The translations under genes were made by a program, and so were the position numbers. 40,715 nucleotides of DNA from Devosia sp. 66-14 (lineage in GTDB: Bacteria > Pseudomonadota > Alphaproteobacteria > Rhizobiales > Devosiaceae), in NCBI GenBank assembly GCA_001899085.1, contig MKVB01000001.1:295505-336219 (forward strand), read 5' to 3'. Positions 1 to 8,000 of the stretch are shown piece after piece. The notes under the pieces were generated by a model, which worked only from the letters and a program-made list of their open reading frames with translations, was not told the origin of the DNA and ran no database searches. Each line of letters begins with the position of its first letter. Position 1 is the first letter of the stretch.

Positions 1-2
1 CC

Positions 3-488
3 ACCGTGCACCCTGGCGCCATCATAGGGCCGGCGCTCGACAAGGATGCCAGCATTTCGCTGCAGATGGTCTCCGGCCTGCTCAACGGCACCACGCCCGC
101 CATGCCGTCCAACGGTTTCTCGATCATCGACGTGCGCGATGTCGTCGCGCTGCACCTTGCGGCGCTGAACGACCCCGAGACCAGCGGGCAGCGCTACCTG
201 GCCACCGCCGAGTATGTGCCGTTTCCCGAGGTCGGCAACATCCTGCGTGCGGCGCACCCGGAATGGGGCGTGACCACCAAGACTGTGCCTGACTGGATCA
301 TCAGGCTGATCGCCTCGTTTGGCGGCCCGGCCCGGCAGATCATCAACGACATCGGCAATGAGAAGGTGTTCGACGGCTCGAAAGGTGAGAAGCTCCTGGG
401 CCGCAAGTTCATCTCCGCCAAGGACTCGATCCTCGCCACCGCAGACAGCGTCATCCGCCTCGGTATGGTGAAACAGAAGACCGCCTGA
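3..488 (+). CDS. NAD-dependent epimerase/dehydratase family protein, C-terminal part (partial at window edge)
   Basis: This is the C-terminal 161 residues of an extended short-chain dehydrogenase/reductase of the dihydroflavonol-4-reductase/aldehyde-reductase type. The reading frame is open to the left edge, so the Rossmann domain and the YxxxK active site lie outside the window. What remains begins with the post-catalytic strand (HPGAIIGP). It contains the conserved segment FSIIDVRDVVALHLAAL that closes the substrate pocket in this family. A substrate-binding tail with the typical (S/T)-x-x-KGEKLLGR pattern follows. The likely role is cytosolic NAD(P)H-dependent reduction of a carbonyl or sugar substrate; the substrate cannot be read from this fragment. 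The stop lies one base before the start of the D-lactate dehydrogenase gene, so the two are probably co-transcribed. The GTG at base 6 is internal and is not taken as the start. Confidence 0.85.
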   Translation, partial: TVHPGAIIGPALDKDASISLQMVSGLLNGTTPAMPSNGFSIIDVRDVVALHLAALNDPETSGQRYLATAEYVPFPEVGNILRAAHPEWGVTTKTVPDWIIRLIASFGGPARQIINDIGNEKVFDGSKGEKLLGRKFISAKDSILATADSVIRLGMVKQKTA

Positions 489-489
489 C

Positions 490-2205
490 GTGCCCGCCAC
501 AGACCTGATCGATGATCTCCGCGCCGCTGTCGGGCGTCGCTACCTGCTGACCGGCGAGCGCCGCACCGAGCGCTACCGGCGCGGTTTCCGCTCCGGCGAG
601 GGCGACGCGGTCGCCGTTGCCAGACCCGGCACCCTGCTCGAGCTGTGGCGCGTGCTCGAGGCGGCGGTGCGCCACGACGCCATCGTCATCATGCAAGCCG
701 CCAATACCGGCCTCACCGAAGGCTCGACCCCCAGCGGCCACTACGACCGCCCGGTGATCGTGGTCAACACGCTGCGGCTCGCCGAGATCCAGCTGCTCGA
801 TGGCGGCAAGCAGATCGTCAGCTTTCCCGGCAGCACGCTCGACAAGCTCGAGAAGCTGCTGAAACCGCTCGGTCGCCTGCCGCATTCGGTGATCGGCTCC
901 TCCTGCCTCGGTGCGTCGATCGTCGGCGGCGTCTGCAACAATTCGGGCGGTTCGCTGGTGCACCGGGGACCCGCTTATACCGAACTGTCGCTGTTTGCCC
1001 GGATCGGCGCCGATGGGCAGTTGGAGCTGGTCAACCATCTCGGCATCGAGCTCGGCGATGCTCCTGAGGAGATCCTCGGCCGGTTGCAGTCGGGCAGCTA
1101 TTCGGCCGAAGACGTGCTGCATAATGTCGGCCTCGCCTCGGACAGCGAGTATGCCGCGCGGGTGCGCCAGATCGATGAGCCGACCGCCGCCCGCTTCAAT
1201 GCCGATCCCCGCCGCCTGCACGAGGCCTCCGGCAGCGCCGGCAAGCTCGCGGTGTTCGCGGTCCGCCTGGACACCTTCGAAAAGCAGGGCGCCGAGCAGG
1301 TCTTCTACATCGGCACCAACGACGACGCCGTGCTGACCCGGCTGCGCCGCGAACTGCTCAGCCTCAACGCACTGCCGGTCGCTGGCGAGTATATGCACCG
1401 CGACATGTTCGACGTCGCCCGCAGCCACGGCAAGGACACGTTCCTCGTCATCCAGCGTTTCGGCACCGAGGTGATGCCGACCTTCTTCAACCTGAAGGGC
1501 AGGGTGGATGCCACCCTCAACAAGCTGCCACTGCTGCCCAAGCAGCTGTCGGATCGCGTCCTGCAGGCCATGAGCCACCTGTTCCCCGAGCACCTGCCGC
1601 CGCGCCTGCTCGCCTATCGTGACCGCTACGAGCACCACCTGATGCTGCGCATGTCCGGCGACGGGATCGCCGAAGCCCAGGCGCTGCTGGACCGGGTGTT
1701 CGCCGACGAGGGCAATGGCGCATATTTCAGCTGCACTCCGAGGGAGGGGGCGCAGGCCTTCCTGCATCGCTTCGCCGCGGCGGGGGCCGCTATCCGCTAC
1801 GCGCTGATGCATGACAACGAGTCCGGAGGCCTTCTGGCGCTCGATATCGCGCTCCGCCGCAACGATCACGACTGGTACGAACACCTGCCGGCCGAGATCG
1901 ACGAGCAACTCGCGCTGAAGCTCTACTATGGCCATTTCCTCTGCCACGTCTTCCACCAGGACTACGTGCTGGCCAAGGGGGCTGACCCGCACCGGGTGAA
2001 GGAGGCGATGCTGGCAGTGCTCGACCAGCGTGGCGCGCAGTATCCCGCCGAGCACAATGTCGGCCACGTCTACACGTCAAAGCCGGAGCAGCAGGCGTTC
2101 TTCCGCGAGCTCGATCCCACCAACAGCTTCAACCCGGGAATCGGCGACGACTCCAGGCACCGGCACTATGCCGGCGATCATCGCCATCACGACCACACCC
2201 ACTAA
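490..2205 (+). CDS. dld: FAD-dependent respiratory D-lactate dehydrogenase (quinone-linked, Dld type)
   Basis: This membrane-peripheral flavoenzyme oxidises D-lactate to pyruvate and passes electrons to the quinone pool. The protein is 571 residues, the same length as the Escherichia coli enzyme as I remember it. The N-terminal third is the PCMH-type FAD-binding domain, with QAANTGLTEGSTPSG near residues 70-84 and a glycine-rich run SSCLGASIVGGVCNNSGGS near 137-155. The middle holds the membrane-binding and substrate region. The C-terminal cap ends in the conserved LDPTNSFNPGIG. The start is a GTG one base after the preceding stop, which suggests translational coupling. After NPGIG the protein ends in a histidine-rich tail with seven His among the last 16 residues, in place of the Lys/Arg-rich end I recall for E. 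coli Dld. The stop codon overlaps the end of the convergent P-loop gene by three bases. No lactate permease is adjacent. Confidence 0.93.
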   Translation: MPATDLIDDLRAAVGRRYLLTGERRTERYRRGFRSGEGDAVAVARPGTLLELWRVLEAAVRHDAIVIMQAANTGLTEGSTPSGHYDRPVIVVNTLRLAEIQLLDGGKQIVSFPGSTLDKLEKLLKPLGRLPHSVIGSSCLGASIVGGVCNNSGGSLVHRGPAYTELSLFARIGADGQLELVNHLGIELGDAPEEILGRLQSGSYSAEDVLHNVGLASDSEYAARVRQIDEPTAARFNADPRRLHEASGSAGKLAVFAVRLDTFEKQGAEQVFYIGTNDDAVLTRLRRELLSLNALPVAGEYMHRDMFDVARSHGKDTFLVIQRFGTEVMPTFFNLKGRVDATLNKLPLLPKQLSDRVLQAMSHLFPEHLPPRLLAYRDRYEHHLMLRMSGDGIAEAQALLDRVFADEGNGAYFSCTPREGAQAFLHRFAAAGAAIRYALMHDNESGGLLALDIALRRNDHDWYEHLPAEIDEQLALKLYYGHFLCHVFHQDYVLAKGADPHRVKEAMLAVLDQRGAQYPAEHNVGHVYTSKPEQQAFFRELDPTNSFNPGIGDDSRHRHYAGDHRHHDHTH

Positions 2206-2746
2206 CTACGCGCCGCCAGCCCCCACTCGGCATAGAGCCGCTTCAACTGCCGCATCGAGTTCACCTCGACCAGCGGTAGTCCCACCGCCCGCAGGCGGTT
2301 GCGATCCCGCTCGCGCCGGTTCGGCTGCACGATGAGGATCCAGCGGATCATTTCCCATTTCAGGCTGTCCCGTTTCCCGCCAGCGCACCGACGCGGTTCC
2401 GCTTCTGGAGGAGTGTGCGCCACAGGTAGCGACGAAAATTCGCCCAGCGGCTGTCGCCGAGGAGGATTATGCCGGTGGCGCGGGCGAAGCGCTGCGGCAT
2501 CAGGCTGGAGTAATTGCCGTCCATCACCCAGCGATCCCCGAGGATTGCCGCATCGTGCAGGGCGTGGAACTCCTCGTCCGGGCGCTCCTCCCAGTTGGTG
2601 TTGGGCAGATGCCGGAACAGATCGATGTGGAACGGCTCGGCGCCGATCTTACCTGCCAGCGCCACGGCCAGGGTGGACTTGCCCGAATTGGAGGGCCCGC
2701 AGATCATGATGCGTTCGCCAAGCGCCGAGAGTGGCAGCACGTCCAT
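2202..2746 (-). pseudogene. P-loop NTPase (adenylate-kinase-like AAA family), frameshifted near its 3' end
   Basis: Read leftward from ATG 2746, which is preceded by a good GGAGG ribosome site, the frame gives a small ATPase. It has a Walker A motif (CGPSNSGKST) at about residues 17-26, a DLFRHLPNTNWEERP segment and a WVMDGNYSS motif. These are typical of small cytosolic P-loop kinase-like proteins of about 170-180 residues. The frame stops at 2360 after RNRVGALAGNGTA. The expected C-terminus continues in another frame down to 2202 (GGKRDSLKWEMIRW, then SMRQLKRLYAEWGL). The switch needs one extra base around 2380-2400, in a G/A-run-rich stretch (gcgggaaacggg). The gene has either lost one base or the read contains an error. 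The restored protein would be about 181 residues. Its substrate is unknown. The end overlaps dld tail-to-tail by three bases. Confidence 0.7.
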
Positions 2747-2879
2747 TTCAGCCTCCGGTTTCAGGTTCCCCGCCGCTTCGGGGGAGCGGCTTATACTGCA
2801 TCGGGCCCGGCGCCGCGAGATGTCCGATCGGTGGCGCTGCGGATCGCCTGGAGCGTTTCCCGCCGCTATAGATCGCAGC

Positions 2880-4430
2880 ATGAACGACGTTTCTCGCCCC
2901 ACCGATCGAAAGCTGCGGAATGCCCTCGTGGCCGCATGGCTGCTTGGCCTGGCGGCTTTCGCACTGGTGTCCGTCTGGCTCAGCATCACCGACGCCCAGC
3001 GCCAGCTCGAGGCACGAGGCGCCGAAATGCAGCGCACCATCGCGCAGGCGACGGCCCAGCATGACGCGCATCTGACCAGCCTCGCGACGCTGGCGCTTGC
3101 CGGTGACACGCCGCCGATTGGGCTGTTCACGCAGCTGGCGGGCAGCATCATCCGGTTCTACCCGCGCATTACCTCGATCGCGCTCCTGGCGGACGGCAGC
3201 GGCGCCCCTCTGGCGATCAGCGGCGAGGCCCTGACTGCGCGGCTGTTGCAGCAGATCGAAAGCACCGCGCCGTCTCTGCCGCGCGGCACGTCCACCATGC
3301 TGGCCGGGCCACCAGGCACCGGGAGCTACCTGCTGCTGAAGCGCACCTCTGACGAGGCGGGGCGTTTCCTCATCGCGCTGACCATCGACGCGTCCCGGCT
3401 CTGGGACGATGCCGACCTGCCGGCCGGCCTGTCCTTGCAGTTGGCGCTCGGCGAGGCGTTCCTCGTCGACGATAGGGCGCCGTCCGCCGGTCTGGGCGAG
3501 GTTAGCCTTGCCGAGTCGTGGCAGATTCCGAGCACGTCGCAGCCACTATCGCTGCACCTGCAACAGCGACTCACGGCGCTGCAGGCGCTGCCGTTCGGCC
3601 TGTTCTTGGCGTTTGCAGTTGCAACGCTCCTCCTCGCCAACGGGGTGTATCTGCTGCTGCAGCAGCGCCGGGCGACGGCGCAGGCTCACGCGAGGCAGCG
3701 CGCGCAGGAGCATCAGTTGCGCCTCGAGCACGCGGCGCGGGTCAACTCGATGGGGGAACTGGCGTCCGGCATCGCCCATGAACTCACTCAACCGCTGACC
3801 GCGCTGCTGAGCCAAAGCCAGGCCGGACTGCGCCTCGCGGGGCACAACCCGCCCGACGCCGCCGCGCTGGCCGGGGTGCTCGAGGCCAATGTGCGGCAGG
3901 CCCGTCGGGCCGCCGACATTCTCGGCCGCCTGCGCGCCTATGTCAGTAAATCGCCGACCACGCCACAGCCGACCGACCTCAACCGGGTGGCGGCCGAGGT
4001 CGCCGGCCTGCTTGAGGCCGATCTCCGGGACAAGACCATCACTTTGGCGATCTTGCCTTCGGAGGCTGCAGCCATCGTTCTGGCGGATCCGATCGAACTG
4101 GAGCAGGTGCTGCACAACCTGGTGCGCAACGCGGCGGATGCCATCGAGGCGTCCGGGCGTGGTGACAACGTGTCGATCTCCGTCGTCACGGAGGCCGGAC
4201 AGGTCCGCGTCGAGGTCAGCGACAACGGACCGGGTGTGCCGGTCGATGTCCTGCCGCACCTGTTCGAGCCGTTCTATTCCACCAAGCCTGCCGGCATGGG
4301 TCTCGGCTTGCCGCTCTGCCAGACGCTGGTCGAGCGCTTCGGCGGCAGCATCGAGGCCGCCAACACTCCTGAGGGCGGCGCGCGCTTCGTCGTAACGCTG
4401 CCGCTCAATCGCGGAGGCACACACCGATGA
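2880..4430 (+). CDS. Membrane sensor histidine kinase (FixL/DctB-like catalytic core)
   Basis: This is a 516-residue sensor kinase. Transmembrane segment 1 is at about residues 13-35. A periplasmic sensor region of about 200 residues follows, with no domain I recognise. Transmembrane segment 2 is at about 237-260, then a short coiled coil. The HisKA motif SGIAHELTQPLTALL carries the phospho-accepting His300. The HATPase domain has an N box (NLVRNAADAIE), a G1 box (DNGPGVP) and a G2 box (GMGLGLPL). The HELTQPL form is typical of kinases paired with FixJ-type regulators. I chose ATG 2880 because TM1 follows it directly; the open frame upstream has no protein-like features. It overlaps the regulator gene by four bases (ATGA). 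The signal is unknown. A secreted GlcG/HbpS-like protein lies just downstream and could be its partner or its target. Confidence 0.88.
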   Translation: MNDVSRPTDRKLRNALVAAWLLGLAAFALVSVWLSITDAQRQLEARGAEMQRTIAQATAQHDAHLTSLATLALAGDTPPIGLFTQLAGSIIRFYPRITSIALLADGSGAPLAISGEALTARLLQQIESTAPSLPRGTSTMLAGPPGTGSYLLLKRTSDEAGRFLIALTIDASRLWDDADLPAGLSLQLALGEAFLVDDRAPSAGLGEVSLAESWQIPSTSQPLSLHLQQRLTALQALPFGLFLAFAVATLLLANGVYLLLQQRRATAQAHARQRAQEHQLRLEHAARVNSMGELASGIAHELTQPLTALLSQSQAGLRLAGHNPPDAAALAGVLEANVRQARRAADILGRLRAYVSKSPTTPQPTDLNRVAAEVAGLLEADLRDKTITLAILPSEAAAIVLADPIELEQVLHNLVRNAADAIEASGRGDNVSISVVTEAGQVRVEVSDNGPGVPVDVLPHLFEPFYSTKPAGMGLGLPLCQTLVERFGGSIEAANTPEGGARFVVTLPLNRGGTHR

Positions 4431-5023
4431 GCAAGACGCCCGTCTACCTTGTCGACGACGACGAGGCGGTGCGCGACGCGCTGTCACTGCTGCTCGGCAC
4501 TTACGGCTACGCCGTCAGCAGCTTCGCCGATCCGACAAGCCTGCTTGCCGCGTCGGAAACTCTGCGCCCCGGTTGTCTGCTGGTGGACCTGAGGATGCCC
4601 GCGGTCTCCGGCTTGCAACTGCTGGAGCGGCTGGGCGAGCGTGGGATCGACTGGCCCTTCATCGTCATCACCGGGCATGGCGATATCCACGCCTGCCGGC
4701 GGGCCTTCAAGGCGGGTGCCGTGGATTTCCTGACCAAGCCGATCGACGAGCAGGTGCTGGTCGAGGCCGTGCAGGCAGCGCTGGCCCGGCTCGACACGCA
4801 GCAGGAAGACGCCGAAGCGCGGCAGCTGCTGGCGATGCTGACCGACCGCGAGCGCGAGGTGCTGGAGATGGTGAGCCGTGGCTGGGCCACCAAGCAGATC
4901 GCCGAGGCGCTGGCGATTTCGCCCCGCACCATCGACACGCATCGCGCCCACATTGCCGAAAAGCTCGGTACCAGCTCGGTCGCCGAGTTCGTTCGCATCG
5001 TCGCGGCGGCCGCCGGTCGGTAG
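4427..5023 (+). CDS. FixJ/NarL-type response regulator with LuxR helix-turn-helix
   Basis: This is a 198-residue two-domain regulator. Residues 1-120 form a receiver domain with the acidic pair at DDDE near residues 10-13. Its phospho-acceptor is Asp54 in LLVDLRMP, its switch Thr is in VITGHGD, and its conserved Lys is in FLTKPID. Residues 135-195 form a LuxR-type helix-turn-helix (LTDREREVLEMV, then ISPRTIDTHRAHIAEKL). The ITGHGD and FLTKP motifs place it in the FixJ subfamily, which normally activates sigma70 promoters when phosphorylated. It overlaps the kinase gene by four bases, so the two are one cognate pair. Its most likely targets are its own operon and the secreted GlcG-like gene 106 bases downstream. 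That link is inference from position only. Confidence 0.92.
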   Translation: MSKTPVYLVDDDEAVRDALSLLLGTYGYAVSSFADPTSLLAASETLRPGCLLVDLRMPAVSGLQLLERLGERGIDWPFIVITGHGDIHACRRAFKAGAVDFLTKPIDEQVLVEAVQAALARLDTQQEDAEARQLLAMLTDREREVLEMVSRGWATKQIAEALAISPRTIDTHRAHIAEKLGTSSVAEFVRIVAAAAGR

Positions 5024-5129
5024 CCCTACCGAGTTCTGTCGGGCGGCTCACCGATAGTGATCGCAACGAGGCCGGGCCAGATTTCCGGGGTCAACGGCGC
5101 CACGCGCCAGCCAACTCCCGGAGTATCCC

Positions 5130-5615
5130 ATGCAGAAGCTCTCCCTCGCCCTCGCCACCGTTCTCGCGCTCACCGGCGCCGCCAATGCCGCGACTCTCAA
5201 CGAGAAGAACATGCCGCTCGACGTCGCCACGAAACTTGCCCAGTCGGCCGTCGCCGCCTGCGCCGCCGACAAGTACAACGTCTCGGTCGCCGTGGTTGAT
5301 CGCGCCGGCAATGTCCGGGCACTGCTCCGCGCCGATGCTGCCGGTCCGCACACCCTCGAGTCCGCGACCCGCAAGGCCTACACCTCGGCCTCGACCCGCG
5401 CCGCGACCGCCGCGATTGTCGAGAACATCGCCAAGAACCCGTCAGCGGCTGAACTGGCGAGGCTCGACGGCTTCCTGGTGCTCGCCGGCGGCGTGCCGGT
5501 GAAGTCGGGCGACGAAACCATCGGCGCTATCGGCGTCGGCGGCGCACCGTCGGGCGCCCTCGATGAGGCCTGCGCCGTCGCCGCCATCGACGCCAATGCC
5601 GAGCTGCTGAAGTAA
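5130..5615 (+). CDS. Secreted GlcG/HbpS-family heme-binding-like protein
   Basis: This 161-residue protein has a clear Sec signal peptide: positive start, hydrophobic core LALATVLAL, and an ANA-A cleavage site near residue 20. The mature part is a single GlcG/HbpS domain. Family motifs are VAVVDRAGNVRALLRADAAG, a LESATRKAYTSAS helix, and the glycine-rich end GAIGVGGAPSG. Known members include Streptomyces HbpS, an extracellular heme-binding protein that controls the sensor kinase SenS, and GlcG of glycolate operons. This copy is predicted to be periplasmic. It follows the kinase/regulator pair by 106 bases. A GGAG-like ribosome site (CCGGAGTATCCC) precedes the ATG. Heme binding is assumed from the family and is not visible in the sequence. 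A strong stem-loop follows the gene. Confidence 0.85.
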   Translation: MQKLSLALATVLALTGAANAATLNEKNMPLDVATKLAQSAVAACAADKYNVSVAVVDRAGNVRALLRADAAGPHTLESATRKAYTSASTRAATAAIVENIAKNPSAAELARLDGFLVLAGGVPVKSGDETIGAIGVGGAPSGALDEACAVAAIDANAELLK

Positions 5616-5656
5616 GCGGCTTTCCTCTGCCGCTCTGCTGTGGCTAGAATGCGGGA

Positions 5657-5682
5657 AGGGGCGGTGCTGGTGCACCGCCCCT
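5657..5682 (+). terminator. Stem-loop after the GlcG-like gene, probable terminator
   Basis: A perfect 11-bp inverted repeat, aggggcggtgc / gcaccgcccct, is separated by the 4-base loop TGGT. It lies 41 bases after the stop codon of the GlcG-like gene and 21 bases before the next start. There is no run of T after it, so termination may be incomplete or Rho-assisted. It could also form a structure in the leader of the SDR gene. Confidence 0.6.
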
Positions 5683-5703
5683 CATTCGTGGAGGGACTGC
5701 AGC

Positions 5704-6669
5704 ATGGCCAAGGTCGTTACCATCGGAGGCAGCGGCCATGTCGGCACCTACCTCGTGCCGCGCCTGGTCGAAGCCGGTCATCACGTGATCAACGTCACCC
5801 GCGGGCATCGCAAACCCTACTTGCCGAACGCGGCATGGGGCAGGGTGGAGACGGTTCTTATCGATCGCGAGGCGGCCGAGCACGAGGGCAGCTTCGGCGC
5901 CGCCATTGCAGCGCTCGAGGCCGACATCGTCATCGATATGATCTGCTTTACGCTGCCGCGCGCCCAGCAGCTGGTGGAGGCGCTGCGCGGCAAGGTGCAG
6001 CACTTCCTCCATTGCGGCACCATCTGGGTCTATGGCCACAACACTGCTGTGCCCGCCACCGAGGACCAGCCGCATAACCCCTTCGGCGAGTACGGTACGC
6101 AGAAGGCGGCGATCGAGAGCTACCTGCTCGACGAGGCGCGTCGTCGCGGCTTTCCGGCGACCGTGTTCCGTCCCGGCCACATCGTCGGTCCCGGCTGGGC
6201 TCCGTTGAACCCGGCGGGGCATTTCAACGCCGAGGTGTTTTCCAGGATCGCCCGCGGCGAGGAACTGACGCTGCCCAATTTCGGGCTCGAAACCGTCCAC
6301 CACGTCCATGCCGACGATCTGGCGCGACTGGTCATGGCGATCATCGCCAGCCGCTCGACGTCCGTCGGCGAGGCCTTCAACGCTGTCTCGCCGCAGGCGG
6401 TCAACCTGCGCGGCTACGCCGAGGCCATGTATCGCTGGTTCGGCCACGAACCGAGGCTCAGCTACCTGCCGTTCGAGCAGTGGAAATCGTCGCAGGATCC
6501 GGACGAAGCCAACGCCACCTGGGAGCACATCGTGCGCAGCCCCAGCCATTCCTCGGAAAAGGCGCGGCGGCTGCTCGGCTTTGCGCCGCGCTATTCCTCG
6601 CTGGAAGCCGTGCAGGAGGCCGTCAGCTGGCTCGTCGACAACGGAAGGGTCCAAGGTCCGCAAGACTAG
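5704..6669 (+). CDS. NAD(P)-dependent epimerase/reductase, extended SDR
   Basis: This is a 321-residue extended short-chain dehydrogenase/reductase. The N-terminus has the Rossmann motif VVTIGGSGHVGTYL at residues 4-17. An acidic/NADP-type region and a substrate-binding C-terminal half follow (RPGHIVGPGWAPLNP, HHVHADDLARLVMAII). The catalytic Tyr-Lys is not in the usual YxxxK spacing; YGTQKAAIE near residues 130-138 matches YxxxK (Tyr-Gly-Thr-Gln-Lys), which keeps the active site. The enzyme is cytosolic and its substrate is not recognisable. A GGAGG ribosome site lies nine bases before the ATG. The gene is isolated from its upstream neighbour by a stem-loop. An AraC regulator gene follows 46 bases later and may be in the same transcript. 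Confidence 0.85.
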   Translation: MAKVVTIGGSGHVGTYLVPRLVEAGHHVINVTRGHRKPYLPNAAWGRVETVLIDREAAEHEGSFGAAIAALEADIVIDMICFTLPRAQQLVEALRGKVQHFLHCGTIWVYGHNTAVPATEDQPHNPFGEYGTQKAAIESYLLDEARRRGFPATVFRPGHIVGPGWAPLNPAGHFNAEVFSRIARGEELTLPNFGLETVHHVHADDLARLVMAIIASRSTSVGEAFNAVSPQAVNLRGYAEAMYRWFGHEPRLSYLPFEQWKSSQDPDEANATWEHIVRSPSHSSEKARRLLGFAPRYSSLEAVQEAVSWLVDNGRVQGPQD

Positions 6670-6715
6670 TGAAATCGGCTCGTGGCACACCATCGTCACA
6701 CACGAGGTCAGCCCA

Positions 6716-7543
6716 ATGCCCCACAGCTACGAAGACCGCATCAACCGCGTCACCGCCTATATCTACGAGCATCTCGATGAGCCGCTCGACCTCGCTCGCC
6801 TCGCCGACGTCGCGGCCATGTCACCCTGGCACTGGCATCGCGTCTACTCGGCCATGCGCGGTGAGACCGTTGCCGCCGCGGTCCGCCGTCTGCGCCTGAT
6901 GCGGGCAGCGAACGAGCTGGCCAATTCCGATGCGCCAGTCGAGACCATCGCCAGGCGTTCCGGCTACGACAACCTGCAATCCTTCACGCGGATCTTTGCC
7001 GACGCCTACGGTATGCCCCCGGCCCGTTACCGCCGCGAGGGCAGCCATACGGTGTTCAACCCGGCCCAGAACGGCGCCCCGGCGCCGCACTATGCCGTCG
7101 AGGTCCGTCATCTGCCTGCCATGACCATCGCCACCGAGCCGCATGTCGGCGACTACATGAATATCGGCATCGCCTTCGACCGGCTGTTCGGCCGCCTCGG
7201 CGCTGCCGGGCTGATCGACGGGGACACCCGCATGTTCGGCGTCTATGCGGACGATCCGAGCGCCGTGCCGGTGGACCAGCTGCGTTCGATGGCGGCCGCC
7301 ACGTTGAGTTCGGCGCCGCCGGAGCAGCCGGTCACCGCGACCCGCGCCGGCGATTACGCCGTGCTCCGCCACAAGGGCCCGTATCCCGACATGCTCGCCG
7401 AGTACAACTGGCTGTTCGGCACCTGGTTGCCGCAGTCGGGGCGTGACCTCGCCGACGCGCCGGTGCTGGAGGAATACCTCAACAGCCCGCGCGACACGGC
7501 GCCGTCGGAACTGCTCACCGTCCTCTATTTGCCGCTGGTGTGA
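6716..7543 (+). CDS. AraC-family regulator with GyrI-like effector-binding domain
   Basis: This is a 275-residue protein. Residues 1-105 hold a double helix-turn-helix AraC domain: LARLADVAAMSPWHWHRVY, then IARRSGYDNLQSFTRIF and YGMPPARYR. Residues 120-275 form a GyrI-like/Rob-type small-molecule binding domain, with the typical opening VEVRHLPAMTIATEPHVGDY and the later YAVLRHKGPY. The DNA-binding domain at the N-terminus and GyrI at the C-terminus is the Rob/SoxS-like arrangement of multidrug and stress regulators. I chose ATG 6716 because the AraC domain begins within a few residues; the longer open frame upstream overlaps the SDR gene and is not protein-like. The next gene starts two bases after this stop (or overlaps it with a GTG), indicating coupling. 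Likely targets are the following small genes; this is inference. Confidence 0.9.
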   Translation: MPHSYEDRINRVTAYIYEHLDEPLDLARLADVAAMSPWHWHRVYSAMRGETVAAAVRRLRLMRAANELANSDAPVETIARRSGYDNLQSFTRIFADAYGMPPARYRREGSHTVFNPAQNGAPAPHYAVEVRHLPAMTIATEPHVGDYMNIGIAFDRLFGRLGAAGLIDGDTRMFGVYADDPSAVPVDQLRSMAAATLSSAPPEQPVTATRAGDYAVLRHKGPYPDMLAEYNWLFGTWLPQSGRDLADAPVLEEYLNSPRDTAPSELLTVLYLPLV

Positions 7544-7545
7544 AG

Positions 7546-7947
7546 ATGGGAAAATCCTGGACCGAGAAGCTCGACGCTCCGGCCGAACCGGTGGTGAAGC
7601 CGGCGCCGATCAGCATCGCCGGCATGCGGGTGGGGCAGATCATGCTGGTTCCCACGGCGCGGATGATCGCCGACTTCATGTCGGCCATTCCGGCCGGCGA
7701 GACGGTAGACACCAAGGCGATGCGCCGCGAGCTGGCCGAGCGCCACCACGCCGAGGTGACCTGTCCGATCTATACCGGCTATCACCTTCGCACCGTCGCG
7801 GAGGCGGCGCTCGAGGCCCATGCGGCCGGGGTGCCGGTCGAAGCCATCACCCCGTTCTGGCGGGTGCTCGACGAGGACAGCCCCACCACCGGGCGCCTTC
7901 CGGACGGCGTCGCCTTTGTCGCGGCGCGGCGGACCGCCGAGCGCTGA
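7546..7947 (+). CDS. Small MGMT/ATL-fold-like protein, function unassigned
   Basis: This 133-residue cytosolic protein belongs to a conserved but poorly described alphaproteobacterial family. Its middle resembles the DNA-binding half of O6-alkylguanine-DNA alkyltransferases. AIPAGETVDT looks like the family's IPxGxV(T/S) element. LRTVAEAALEAHAAG matches the recognition helix region. PFWRVLDEDSPTTGRLPDG aligns by eye with the PCHRVV...G active-site loop. The catalytic cysteine is absent (Phe-Trp in place of Cys-His), so it would be an alkyltransferase-like, non-catalytic protein if the resemblance is real. It starts two bases after the AraC gene; an alternative GTG at 7540 overlaps that stop codon. 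The assignment is a visual comparison only and could be wrong. Confidence 0.55.
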   Translation: MGKSWTEKLDAPAEPVVKPAPISIAGMRVGQIMLVPTARMIADFMSAIPAGETVDTKAMRRELAERHHAEVTCPIYTGYHLRTVAEAALEAHAAGVPVEAITPFWRVLDEDSPTTGRLPDGVAFVAARRTAER

Positions 7948-8000
7948 GGGTTCACGGCAATACGCCCTCCGGCTATCGTCCCGATCCTTGGAGGGCGAAG

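Noticed and set aside
451-2067. 538-codon open frame on the minus strand across dld
   Set aside because: It is an antisense shadow of a clear flavoenzyme gene, and the translated sequence shows no domain.
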